From positions 186,001-250,000 of the forward strand of contig JAANBB010000014.1 in assembly GCA_014621425.1 (NCBI GenBank): 64,000 nt of DNA, written 5' to 3'. Below, piece by piece: positions 32,166 through 41,986 of the stretch; position 1 is the first letter of the stretch, and every line of letters starts with the position of its first letter. This DNA is from Cylindrodendrum hubeiense. Lineage: Eukaryota; Ascomycota; Sordariomycetes; Hypocreales; Nectriaceae. The notes beneath the pieces were generated by a model. That model saw only the letters and a list, made by a program, of their open reading frames with translations, made no database searches and was not told the origin of the DNA. The translations under genes were made by a program, and so were the position numbers.

Positions 32166-33285
32166 CTTTGGATCAGCAACCTCCGGTAACGTGGGTTTCC
32201 AATCCAAGCCTTATCACCAGAAGGCAAAAATCACAATTAAGAGGTGAGGATGTGAGGAGGTAATACCAAGCGTCCGTGGCCAGAAGTTTTGTTGGGGTGG
32301 GTAAGAATCAAGAATTGAGTTCTCTCAATACGAGAATCGCGACATCACAGCTTCTAAGATTCCAATTGTAATTAGCAGATTGCGGCTCGATTAGGCCTTA
32401 GCATGCTGACAAAGCTGTGTTAGCTACGGCTGTCCTACCCACCCAACCATCTCCGTTGACCCTGACCCTAGTTGCGGGAGTAAATGACCTGTTTAGGCAG
32501 GTCCTTCAGTCCTAGAACTTATGCTTTCCGTTTACAGCCGCCGGTCGCTTACAGTCACCAACTTTGGCCAGATAAGCTATCACAGAATAACATGGTTATC
32601 GCATGCCACAGCCCCTCTCAAACCTCGATAAAACAAACCCGCAGCAACCCCAAAGCGGCTTGAGCACACGCAAAATAACCCACCAGTACGGTAGCAGATC
32701 TGGCTGAGCACGAACTTTGCTATGAATGCCTTGTCTCGACGCACACGCGGTGTAACAGTCTTCACTTCATTGGCGAAGCCCCGATTCCATCAGACGATAA
32801 TCGACCTCAAGCTTCTGAGTTAGCGGTATCTGAGCGCTCCTCATGGTAACGAAGTAGTAACATGATTAAATATAGCCGCATCAAGCATCTCATTCGAATT
32901 CAATCTGATTCGACCTGTTGCATCTGATGATGAAGATGAGAGCGTAGAAAATGTGTGTGAGATGCGCGTGAATTCATGACTGGCTAATGGCCGTAAGGAC
33001 CGTAATTATAGAAGGATCTAGAGAGATCTGCTGGAATCTGCTTACAGATCAATTTGATGATTGTGATGTAAATGGCTTCTAAAGCTGAAGGAATAGGAAA
33101 AAGGAAACACGGCTTAAACGTCCTTCTATAATGACTTTGATGATGATGATGACCCTCAATACAATGACGATAGCCTGATAACTCTTTACCCAGCTGAATG
33201 AAAGCTCGGTCTGTTAACGGAGGCTGTAATAGCGGGCAAAGGCTGCTGAATGTGACAAGACCCAGTCTGTGCTCTCTTGTTGCGC
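32166..33285. other. Intergenic, no gene seen
   Basis: 1,120 bases between two minus-strand genes. It contains the promoter of the long amidohydrolase-like gene and the 3' region of the SH3 gene, and AT-rich segments. I see no coding family, RNA gene or clear repeat. Confidence 0.35.
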
Positions 33286-34494
33286 CTATTCTTGGACATA
33301 TACACCTGGAATCCAAGCTTCTCTGCCTCCTTTCTTTGCTAGCCACCACCCTTCAACAGTGTTAATATATAATTCTAAGGACCTGAAGGTGATGAAATGG
33401 GGGAAGTGGGGACTCACCACTGTTCTTCTTTTCCACAATCTCAACCAACTCGCCAGCCAAAATCGAGAGTTCGTTTTCCTGTTGAGCAGAGAAGTCGTAC
33501 AGTACTTTAGCCATAATCATGGGGCTTGAAGGAGTACTGGCAGGAGATGGCAGAGGGGGCTCACGCGCAACACTGACACCTGCGTTTCCGTTGGCACTCG
33601 TATTATCGGTAGAGGGGTGGCGCACAACCGGAGAAATGTGCTCCAAAGGGTCGGTCACAGATTCATCGAGTTCTTCGGAAGTTGCAGGTGATAAGTCGCT
33701 TAGATCAGGTGCCGTTGGCAGTGATGGTGAAGTAGATTGCTCCTCGGTGACGGGGATTTCCTCCTGGACGGGAGCCAGACTAGGGCTTGTTTGATTCATG
33801 GCGGGTTCTTCATGGTCAACAACAGTATCTTTGTAAGTAGACTCTGCATACGAGCTGAGAACCGCCATCTGTTCGATCCACTGATCCAACCTTGTCTGGT
33901 TCCTAACCGACGGCCCTCTCTCACCGATGGAGTTAACGCGTGCCAGGACCTCATCCCTGTTGAGTCTAAGGGCTTCGATATATGACTGAATCATATCTGT
34001 GTCACCTTGAATCTCTTCACCAGTGTTTCTATATCAAGATTAATATGCAGTTGTGCAGAGCCACCTCCATCCATGACTTACAGGGATATAGCGTGCAGCC
34101 CAATGCTAAGGGCCATGGTATAGACCTCTAGGCCCTCATGAAGTTTGTGTATGTCGTCTTTTCCAAACATAGCCCATTTGGCCGAAATCCAAACCCCATC
34201 GTGTCCGTATTCCTCGATCGTTTGCTCAATCTCCTCCACGACGACGGCGCATCCACTGATGGTGTTGGAGACCTGGAGGACGAGAGCTTCAGAGAGAGGG
34301 TCATCTCTCTGGCGGGATATTGATCGACTCAGCGTATCCAAAACCGCAGTCAAAAGCTGCATCTCGTGGCATATCGCATCGACATCATCTGCCGCAGCGC
34401 GACAGTCGTGGACAAACTGTGACAGGACGAGGGACGCCTTGGCGATGCCGCCCGTGAGCGACAAGGAAGCCGTGACGATGGACGAAGGATCCAT
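33286..34494 (-). CDS. STAND-type fungal N-terminal domain plus SH3 protein
   Basis: Three exons (34494-34082, 34028-33418, 33350-33286; introns 53 and 67 nt) give 362 residues. Residues 1-130 match the helical fungal N-terminal domain (PF17111-like) that caps many NLR/STAND proteins and other signalling proteins: [20 protein letters not shown], then [18 protein letters not shown]. Residues 165-305 are Ser/Pro/Glu-rich and disordered. The last 52 residues (311-362) are an SH3 domain: [35 protein letters not shown] and WIPGVYVQE, completed only by the third exon, with the stop right after the last strand. No NTPase or repeat domain is present. It looks like a signalling adaptor joining an NLR-type N-domain to proline-rich partners. 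Function is unknown. Confidence 0.87.
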
Positions 34495-35334
34495 GCTGAG
34501 CAAGATGCGAAGTACAAAGATTCTCTAACAATCGAGCGCCCCTAATCTCCTCTGATGCTGCAGTATAGCCCGTTGTGATGGGGATATTCAGTCAAAATAG
34601 TTCCTGTTGGAGCGGGGTTGGAGATCAGGCTACCGTAAGCCTAGGCTGCCGTGATAAGCCTAGGCTGCCTTGAGGCTGAGCTGCCGCCAACTCGTCAGCT
34701 GTTAGCATTTCAGGCACAATGATTGGGTGTTGATATTTGTAATCAAGTCTTACTACATTCAAATACCTGTTAATACCGTATCTTAAATCGAGACCGGCTT
34801 TGTACAATCCTCTGAAATATCGATAGCCTTAGTCAGAGGGGGTGGGATGGCTCAATAACCCAGTTCGAGAAAAAAGACGGCTGGGAGGCATCCTACATCA
34901 ATACAATCATCAGCTACTCTGTATTGGATCCATAGTCCATTGAGCACTAAAACCACATATTCAATATACCGTACGCAATCTATCACCCTTTCAATTAATA
35001 CGGCATATATTGTACGTTTATCTGCTTCATCTGTGGATATGAGTGATTCACAATGTTGGATAAGTGCGTTGAAGGAAATGATCTTCAAGACGTACTAGTT
35101 GCATGATGCTTAATGTCAAATGAGGGACAGAGTCTTTTTTGTGAGTTTCTTTTTCTAGCTAGGTAGTGTGATGCAATACGTATACATGAGCGACAGAATA
35201 TAGGAAACAGGTCTTGAAGAAACGAAATGTGTAATGTTCATTGTCAACATAGCCAATGATCAATCGAAAAGCCAGTTCCGATCTACTTATAACCGGTGGT
35301 GTCCAGTTCAAGTTCGCAGTTTTCAGACTCAGGT
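34495..35334. other. Intergenic with a 19-base tandem duplication
   Basis: 840 bases. A 19-base unit (TAAGCCTAGGCTGCC plus TGA-like end) occurs twice in tandem at 34636-34673 and contains the palindrome GCCTAGGC. No gene is seen; short minus-strand frames at 34625-34807 and 34852-35088 have no family resemblance. Confidence 0.4.
34636..34673 (+). repeat. 19-base direct repeat, two copies
   Basis: The copies at 34636-34654 and 34655-34673 differ at one base. Each includes the 8-base palindrome GCCTAGGC. They lie about 140 bases upstream of the SH3 gene's start. Confidence 0.7.
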
Positions 35335-35890
35335 CTACGCATTCTTTAGGCCCTCAAAGGTGGTCTGCATAGTCGAGTAGTCCGCCTCGCTCATGTTGTC
35401 GTACAAAATGCAAGCAGAACCACAGGGGATCGGCACAGGACCACCAACAGCATCACCGTCAAGAACGGTTGCCAAGTTCATGCAGCTTGCAGGGAGGCCG
35501 TCAACTTGGATTCCTGAGGGGAATGGTTAGCGAATGAGTTTCGGTTTTGTGCATTATGTTGCAGTACTTACCATTGTTGCTGACGGGCCCGTTTACGGTG
35601 ATAGCGACGCTCTCCTGAGCCAGGTCGTTGTAGCAACGATCAAACTCTTGCTGTGGGACTCCAGCGGGAGCGACAAAGGCCTGGCGGCGGTCGATAATAA
35701 TGCTCTTCTTGCTGAAGTGGGCGCCAACAATGGCACCAGCGAAAGAGGCACCAGCCGAGCCCACAGCCGCGGCGACCTGAAGAGCAGCCGACGTAATAAG
35801 TGGAATTGCGAGGGGAGGGCACTGGCACTGCTGAGCCAACAGGTAGGCGGCGATAACACCGCCGATAGCCTTGGAGGGGAAAGCAACCAT
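35335..35890 (-). CDS. Small secreted-type protein with Cys pairs, unknown family
   Basis: Two exons (35890-35572, 35513-35335; intron 58 nt) give 165 residues. The N-terminus is a plausible signal peptide (AIGGVIAAYLLAQQCQC). An Ala/Gly-rich hydrophobic stretch (ALQVAAAVGSAGASFAGAIVG, about 40-60) could be a membrane segment or part of a fold. Six or seven Cys are seen, including FDRCYNDL, LPASCMNLATVL and PIPCGSACILY, which suggests disulfide bonding outside the cell. The second exon is needed for the last four of these. I do not recognise a named domain; similar 'hypothetical' proteins with F-x-x-C-Y-x-x-L and LPASCMNLA-like blocks are scattered in moulds. It could be a small effector-like or wall protein. 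It has its own promoter and no obvious partner. Confidence 0.8.
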
Positions 35891-37464
35891 GATGGAGGTT
35901 TGGAAGTCTGAGGATTTAAATGAGAAGTGAAGGGTTTTGGTGAAGACTGAGTGAAGATGAGAGTGCTTCTTGAGTCCTTGTTGTGATGAAGATGTTGTGA
36001 GATGAGGAGATCGGAGGGAGATAATGAGAGGATTTATATTCAATTCAAGCTGTTTACTGCAAGACGTAGCTAATACAGTATACACAGTATGAAGGATGCA
36101 CCTTGAATTTCATCAGACGTCATATTCTGCACATGTAATGCGCTCAAAATTCCAACCACGGTGCTGCAATATCTAACGTTGCTAGAGTGTCCGTGTCAAA
36201 GCAGGCCCGTGCAGCAGCCCTCAGGTACCCTAACACATGACGCAGGAGTGTCATGGAATAAAACATCTGCCTAGGAGGATTCAAAGGACGGATCTGCTAT
36301 GGCAATCAGCAATGCCTGCAGTATCTCTACAATTCCTTGTGACGATCAGCAGGCAACAGAATAGAATGGCTCAGATGATCGGCTAGGTCAGTTTACTATT
36401 GTCATAGCCAAGCAACTGTTGGTCAGATCTTCCACTCGAGCCATCTATGTGAAGAGTCGTAACATGGAATATGCCAAGATTCTCACCAGGACCTGTCACT
36501 CCGCCTTGGCATTGAAGACCACGGCAGAAGTCTTATTGGACGCTGTTATCGAGCCAAGACTCCTTCAAGAGAAATTACAGAACAAATGCGAGAAGCAAGC
36601 ATGTTTCAGACTGCCCAATGTTGGGACCTGACATTGGATGACGCTGCCCAGCCTCGATGATGCCTCCCGACTTACAGCGGCTTCCTCGAACTAGAAATTC
36701 GTCTCCAACTGTGAGCATGGTACAGATTCCTATCGATTCCTTCGTAAATCTACCTTCTTGATGCAGTTAGTCTTTCAAATGAGGATGGGACTGGGCTTGG
36801 CAAACGTCCGCATCTCAATCGGTTGGGAATCAACATGAAGCGATATTCCGCTACTGCGCCATCCACTGCCCCAGATGTCTTGAATCAACCTTAAACTGCC
36901 GCCGGTGAGTGGCACGGACTGTCGATCAGCATGACTTCAGTCGTGTGAGATTGGTTGGAATCAAGATTGAGCCCACGAAACACCCCAACCCACAATCCTT
37001 CAGCTCCTTTAGTGTTTAGCCTCAATCGCGATCACCACCGGGTCGGGGCAAAATAGCGCGCATCAATTCTCCGTAGCTGACGTGTGCTAGGAGGGATTGG
37101 GATCCTTTGGCGATAGAGGTGCGCTATTTTGTGCGCTATTTTGTGCTGGGTCGTGGCTGTGCCTCTGCTAAAATGCGTCCATGGCGCGGCTGGGCAGATC
37201 CTAAATGTTTCTTCTTGAGTCGACTCTATGCGATCGACGGGATGGGATGAGTGTCGATTCTCCATATTTTTGCGCTGTAACCAACTATCAGGCTGTTGAC
37301 GTAGTAGGATCTCTCCCCTTGTTTAGCGAGATCATTCAGCATTCCTTTCAACTATCAATCGTCCTCAGAGGCATCGGCATTGCTCGATGCCAATAAGGTG
37401 AAGTGCGTATCCCCCGAACATTCACGTTGTCTCAATCACATCTTCAACCAATTATCACTCGGCC
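35891..37464. other. Intergenic with an inverted GCGCTATTTTG repeat
   Basis: 1,574 bases between divergent genes. A GCAAAATAGCGCG block (37049-37061) is mirrored by two tandem GTGCGCTATTTT blocks (37119-37143), forming a hairpin-capable arrangement about 320 bases before the acyltransferase. The 70-codon frame at 36419-36631 has no family resemblance. No intact gene is seen. Confidence 0.4.
37048..37145. repeat. Inverted repeat with a tandem right arm
   Basis: Left arm GCAAAATAGCGCGCA near 37048-37062; right arm two tandem copies of GTGCGCTATTTT (37119-37130 and 37131-37142). The arms are about 60 bases apart. It could be a small foldback remnant or a paired regulator site. No target-site duplication is evident to me. 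Confidence 0.5.
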
Positions 37465-38595
37465 ATGGATCTCAAGCCGCTGAAACCGCTGTGTTATTTT
37501 GCGTCAGCAAGCGCCATCACTCTTGTGGCTCTTGGACTGCGGAAACGAGCGCGTATTGTGTCATTGGGGCCGATATTGCTGCTTTCATTCCTCTCATTGA
37601 CTTCGTCGCATCACTTGTCTTGGCCAGTCGGGGCTAATAGTACTTTTGCGAGCTTGGTGGTCAGCTATTTCCCCTACTCGATAAAGATTCTTGCACTGGA
37701 GGAACATGCTGTCAGCCCAGAGGTTTCAACACGTCCTTGGAATTTTGTCGACTACTACAGGGTCTGGAACAATCCCAGGAACTTGCCAGTTAGGCTTTCA
37801 CTTTTCGACGCGTCGACGCCATGCACCCCGAAGAGTCGCCTGTTTTTCGCATCGCGTCAAGCATTGAAGGCAGTCATTCTTTGGGCCATCGATAGCTTTG
37901 TTTTCCAACGTCTCCTCGTCTTGGCCTTTACGGGTGTCGTTGCAGCTGATTTCTCACCTGAGATGGAGCTCCCGCCAATGTGGCCTGCACTTCAGCTATC
38001 ATCCCACCAGCTCCACATTCGAGCCATCATGTCTATTCAATGGATTTGGAGCGCATACTTCTTCCTGGAGTTTTACCGCTGTCTCATGGCAACCTTGTTC
38101 GTCTCTATCTTAGGATTTGATCAGCCAGAAGACTGGCCGCCTCTCTTTGGTAGCCCACTGGAAGCATACACTATCCGCGGGTTCTGGGGTCGGTTTTGGC
38201 ACCGGCTTACAATCCCGACATACAACCATTATTGTCTTTTTATTTCTAGGAAGTTGATGAGGATACTACCAGGCTCCCGTCTAGAAAAGACCTTGTTGCC
38301 GATGCTCATTTTTACGTTATCGGGGCTTTCGCATTGTCTGGTTGCGTGGTCCTTGGGTGAACCAGGATTATCTCGAGACTACCTGTTTTTCGAGATCAAC
38401 TTCTTAGCTGCCGCCGCTGAGACTGCGATATCCAAGGGGAAGGTATCTCTCACGCTAACCCGGTCATTTCCACCGCTGCCCGGTTCACTGCGCAGGCTCG
38501 CCGGAATGGCTTGGGTGTATGCATTTTTCTTCTGTGTTACTCCAATGTGGATTTATCCCAAAGTGTATCCTGCCTTGGTAGGATTGATACCATAA
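37465..38595 (+). CDS. MBOAT_2 / wax-synthase-like membrane acyltransferase
   Basis: A single exon encodes 376 residues with about eight membrane segments. The diagnostic block is RGFWGRFWHRLTIPTYNHY (about residues 236-254), with FTLSGLSHCL (about 284-293) carrying the His expected to be catalytic, as in the wax-synthase/MBOAT_2 group (PF13813). Fungal relatives include O-acetyltransferases of trichothecene and meroterpenoid pathways, which acetylate or acylate a hydroxyl at the ER. Here there is no terpene cyclase or PKS gene nearby, so the substrate cannot be inferred. The length is typical for the family. The start at 37465 is the first ATG before the first helix. It could equally be a lipid-modifying enzyme. 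Confidence 0.85.
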   Translation: MDLKPLKPLCYFASASAITLVALGLRKRARIVSLGPILLLSFLSLTSSHHLSWPVGANSTFASLVVSYFPYSIKILALEEHAVSPEVSTRPWNFVDYYRVWNNPRNLPVRLSLFDASTPCTPKSRLFFASRQALKAVILWAIDSFVFQRLLVLAFTGVVAADFSPEMELPPMWPALQLSSHQLHIRAIMSIQWIWSAYFFLEFYRCLMATLFVSILGFDQPEDWPPLFGSPLEAYTIRGFWGRFWHRLTIPTYNHYCLFISRKLMRILPGSRLEKTLLPMLIFTLSGLSHCLVAWSLGEPGLSRDYLFFEINFLAAAAETAISKGKVSLTLTRSFPPLPGSLRRLAGMAWVYAFFFCVTPMWIYPKVYPALVGLIP

Positions 38596-38754
38596 ATTAG
38601 CCATAGAATCTCAGATTTGTGTAGTTATAGGTCGTTGAAATACGATGTTTATTTTCACTTACCTTGGAAAGCCGCGCAAATAAATGTGAGAGGTTATGTC
38701 ATGATACGTGCCAGAACATCATCGCGTCTCATTAATTAATAATGAACCAGTAGA

Positions 38755-39337
38755 CTAGACTAAACCAAGGACTCCAGCTATCATATTTCCCAACTCTTTA
38801 AGCCGTGACGGATCTTGCAATATAATTACAACCCATCCCAGAAACGGAATGTACCCTCTGACAAATCCAATAATCTGGTAACGGTAAATGTAGCTCTGAC
38901 CTTCCGGATACATAACTGAATCATCGATCATGTTATTATCCCCCTTCGTTAAAATGAGCTGACTGCTCAATCAAAATTAGTGCATGTGGATATCTGGGGT
39001 TATTGGAGAATATTTACGTTAAGTCTGGATCCTTGTGTTCTTGGTACAACACTTGAATGGCCCTGTGCACCATCGGGAATTGGCGATCAAAAAACCAGCA
39101 TACGGGCAAGTCTCCTATCTTGACCCGCTCACGATGATTGGATATAAATATAATGTCGCCTGGTTGAAATGCCGGAGCCATAGACTCGGTAATGACAACC
39201 ATGAAGGGATAGGGAGTGTCGGCCCAAAGTGAAAGAGCCTTCCAAGCGATGAAACAGGCCGCGACAACTTGTACTATTGCCAAGATGCCGTTCAGAACAG
39301 GCCGCATTGTCGGACGTGTAAGTCGAAAAACATGCAT
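38755..39337 (-). CDS. sec11: Signal peptidase I catalytic subunit paralog (SEC11-like)
   Basis: Two exons (39337-39018, 38962-38755; intron 55 nt) give 175 residues. An N-terminal helix (LNGILAIVQVVAACFIAWKAL) is followed by VVITESMAPAFQPGDIIF with the nucleophile Ser, PMVHRAIQ with the His, and LTKGDNNMIDD with the Asp, all three of the ER-type Ser-His-Asp triad. C-terminal VRGYIPFLGWVVI is typical of SEC11. The second exon is required for the Asp. It would cleave signal peptides in the ER membrane. Compared with the usual SEC11 sequence (SGSMEPAF, VVYNVRGKDIPIVHR) it is diverged (TESMAPAF, CWFFDRQFPMVHR), so it is probably a paralog and not the housekeeping gene. Whether it is active is unknown. 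Flanking genes give no clue. Confidence 0.87.
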
Positions 39338-40088
39338 CACAGGTTCAATATCGAATGAGCTGGAGCATTTCCAAAATGATGGACTTTTGCTTCACGATTG
39401 TAGAGTATGATCGTGAAAGCGGATGGCCCTGGTGGGGTACATGACGTGTCGAAGGATTTAGGATTCCATGGTGGTGTGAGAAAGATAAACGATGTGCGTC
39501 ACTTTTATTGATGATTCAGGTAATGATTTTCTAATGACCTGTTTGAAATATGCATATTTTGATAGCCTAAACTGACAGAAGATCGGCAGATGATGTGAAG
39601 CGCGGATTGGAGCGGCCTGCGATGGAAGGATTCTCAAAGGACGCGATGGAAGGATCGTCGAAGGATTCAACCATGGACCTGGGTCTTGGCAATCCATATT
39701 TACTACCCATAATTTCTGCCTACATGAAACCTGGCACAGAGCTTCAAGTTGATTCATGACGCGTTCGCTGTGGGCGAAGCAGCGGCGCAGTGCTTTACGT
39801 TGATGGACCACGAACGAAGTACCATTTCCAAGGACGCATTCAACAACCCAATTATGCGCTCTATTCTGTGACACTCTATAAAATAATCTCAACTAGAAAC
39901 ACTACCCGTGGCCTCAAGCATCTGCCCGTGATCAGAAACATACGAAATTCCCCACATTCAGCAAGCTCCTCCAGCAATCCCACTCAGTGCTCCAGCTCTC
40001 TTTGCTAGTTTCATATCCGAATACGCTGAGATTGGCGTCATGCTTTCTAGAACTGGAGGAATGTTAGCCCATGATGGCATGTGTACCA
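39338..40088. other. Intergenic with a short direct repeat
   Basis: 751 bases. GCGATGGAAGGAT appears twice, about 24 bases apart (39618 and 39642). The 144-codon minus-strand frame at 39458-39892 runs across it and has no family resemblance. No gene is called. Confidence 0.35.
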
Positions 40089-40802
40089 TTAGGAGGTAGC
40101 GGGGACCAGCTTACCTTCTCTCTTGGCTTGTCGGGTCTCAGCTGTGTCATGCCAGAGCCGTAAAACCCACATGGCGACCAGAGCATCTCTCATTTCCCGC
40201 TCCATTGGCGCTGTGATTGCCAACTTGTGCTCCGCACCCTTTCCCTCTTCCAATGCGACCTGTGTTCCATCGGGGCCGGTCCATTTATGGCCACCGCCCT
40301 TCCATTTGGGCTTGATGTTGAAGAGTGGCTCAGCTTTCTCGTCGAACAATGGCTTATCGGACGCAGTCCTGTTTGCACTCAGTAGCGCCTTGAACTCGGT
40401 CTTCTGGATTACCGACTTGGATGTCTCAAAAACTATGTTTCCGACCATCTGGGGCGATGCGGCCGTGATGAAATAAGCCGGGGTATCTTTCCGATATTCT
40501 GCGTTCACCGGGTGTGCGAGGTAGAATAAAAGCTGGGTCCGCGGCTTAGCGGAAGCGGTGCCTTCAACCTTCTCCGGCACGCTATGTTCTATCCGCTCGA
40601 ACGTCACGGACGTTCCATCTTGCTTTGGTGTTGGAGAAATTACACTCCGGCTCATTTGATAAAGCGGTGCTGATGTCGCTGTCTCGGCGTGGATGGATTG
40701 GCCTGCCAGCACTAGTACTGTTGGCTCTAATGCATTGCTTGAGGGGCCGTCGTCTGGCTCGTAAGGCGGTAGTAAGTCGTAGGTTTTTGAATCAGTTTCC
40801 AT
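40089..40802 (-). CDS. Conserved-looking protein of unknown function
   Basis: A single exon encodes 237 residues. I do not recognise a named domain. The first 60 residues are acidic and Pro/Ser-rich (YDLLPPYEPDDGPSS). The rest looks folded: TQLLFYLAHPVNAEYRKDTPAYFITAA, NIVFETSKSVIQKTEFKAL, then a Gly/Trp segment KPKWKGGGHKWTGPDG and a C-terminal helix REMRDALVAMWVLRLWHD. The even codon use, long uninterrupted frame and helical end argue for a real gene. No signal peptide or membrane helix is seen, so a cytosolic or nuclear location is inferred. Related 'hypothetical' proteins with a GxxHKWTGPDG-like block occur in moulds, by recollection only. The start at 40802 is the first ATG of the frame. 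Confidence 0.65.
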   Translation of the reverse strand: METDSKTYDLLPPYEPDDGPSSNALEPTVLVLAGQSIHAETATSAPLYQMSRSVISPTPKQDGTSVTFERIEHSVPEKVEGTASAKPRTQLLFYLAHPVNAEYRKDTPAYFITAASPQMVGNIVFETSKSVIQKTEFKALLSANRTASDKPLFDEKAEPLFNIKPKWKGGGHKWTGPDGTQVALEEGKGAEHKLAITAPMEREMRDALVAMWVLRLWHDTAETRQAKREGKLVPATS

Positions 40803-41986
40803 TTTGTCGGCCGGTGGGCGTATTGGTGGGCGTTAGGGACGTCCAGCTGGAGATCAAAGATGTTTTCTGGATGTTGAATGCTCCTGGTGATCTGTGTGCA
40901 AATATGTGGTTTACGATGCACGCAGTTTGTGTACCCACTCAATATTGACGTGGAACGCCATCGGTTTTAAATTGTCTCAGTGTTGCATGTGACGTAACTC
41001 GGGACTGACTGTTGGTCGTGTCGATTGATAGCCTGTGTGGCTGTGGGCCGATCTGTTGGCCATGATGCTAGGCAGCTACACGTCCCCCGCTTTACACAAT
41101 CTTTATGGGTCCAGGATGTTGATCCTTTTGCACAGCCGCTGCGCGCTGCCATCCATCACAATAAACACCCACAATAATCAAGAGTAGGCCCAGATGCATC
41201 GGCAACAATCATGAAGAAGTGAAAACGGGAATATTTGGAAAAACAAGTTTCTATAGATAGTAGAGACCCTCCGATAACTGAATAGCGAAATCTAGTCAAA
41301 TCATACTTTGTAATGTTGCGGATGATTTTTACTTGGGCCAAGGTTGCTCGACCCTGTATAGAGATACTCCATTATAAAACGGCCAATATTTGCAATGCAG
41401 ACTTGGTTCGAGAAATCTTAGAGCAATCTTTGTGCCGAGAGTAGAGAAAGCAAATATATTGAAATGCCATGATATTATTGGCAATAACTCTATCTTAAAT
41501 ATTAACATATTATCGGACCCATTGAGCCCAATTGATCTGACAGAAATAGTTGAGTACTTGATAGTTTATAAAAAGAAGGAACATGTGCATTCAAAACCAC
41601 GGTGCAGCTCATATAGTTCAAAGTAGCATCAGCAATCATGCCACCAATGTGAGGGTCGGTTTGTTTAGAAAATCGTGAATATTCATTAAAGAGAGAAAAG
41701 AAAAACAGGCCTATCTTATCTAAGACAATCTGCTTGAATACAAGTCTTGGTAAAGAGCGTCTAATGCCTTATTGAAACATCATATCCATAATACGGAGCA
41801 AATCCCACACAATCTGCTGTTGAGGCACCAAGGGAAACAGAGAGCAGCCTGGGGTGTCAAGCTAGTGATGAGAGAAAGCCAGGGTACAATGCAGTCGAGC
41901 AATCCAGGTTCGATGTTTCGTTTGGAATCCTGAACGCAGTCGAATCAACTCATTGCACTCAGCAGATCTCATGCCACTATCATTCT
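40803..41986. other. Intergenic, AT-rich, no gene seen
   Basis: 1,184 bases, markedly AT-rich from about 41,160. It contains the promoter of the minus-strand gene at 40089-40802 and the 3' region of the GLEYA gene. No coding family, RNA gene or repeat can be supported. Confidence 0.35.

Noticed and set aside
36419..36631. 70-codon frame in the 36-37 kb gap
   Set aside because: No recognisable domain, no intron-joined extension that makes sense.
39458..39892. 144-codon minus-strand open frame
   Set aside because: It crosses a direct repeat, has no family resemblance and no splice signals that would extend it.
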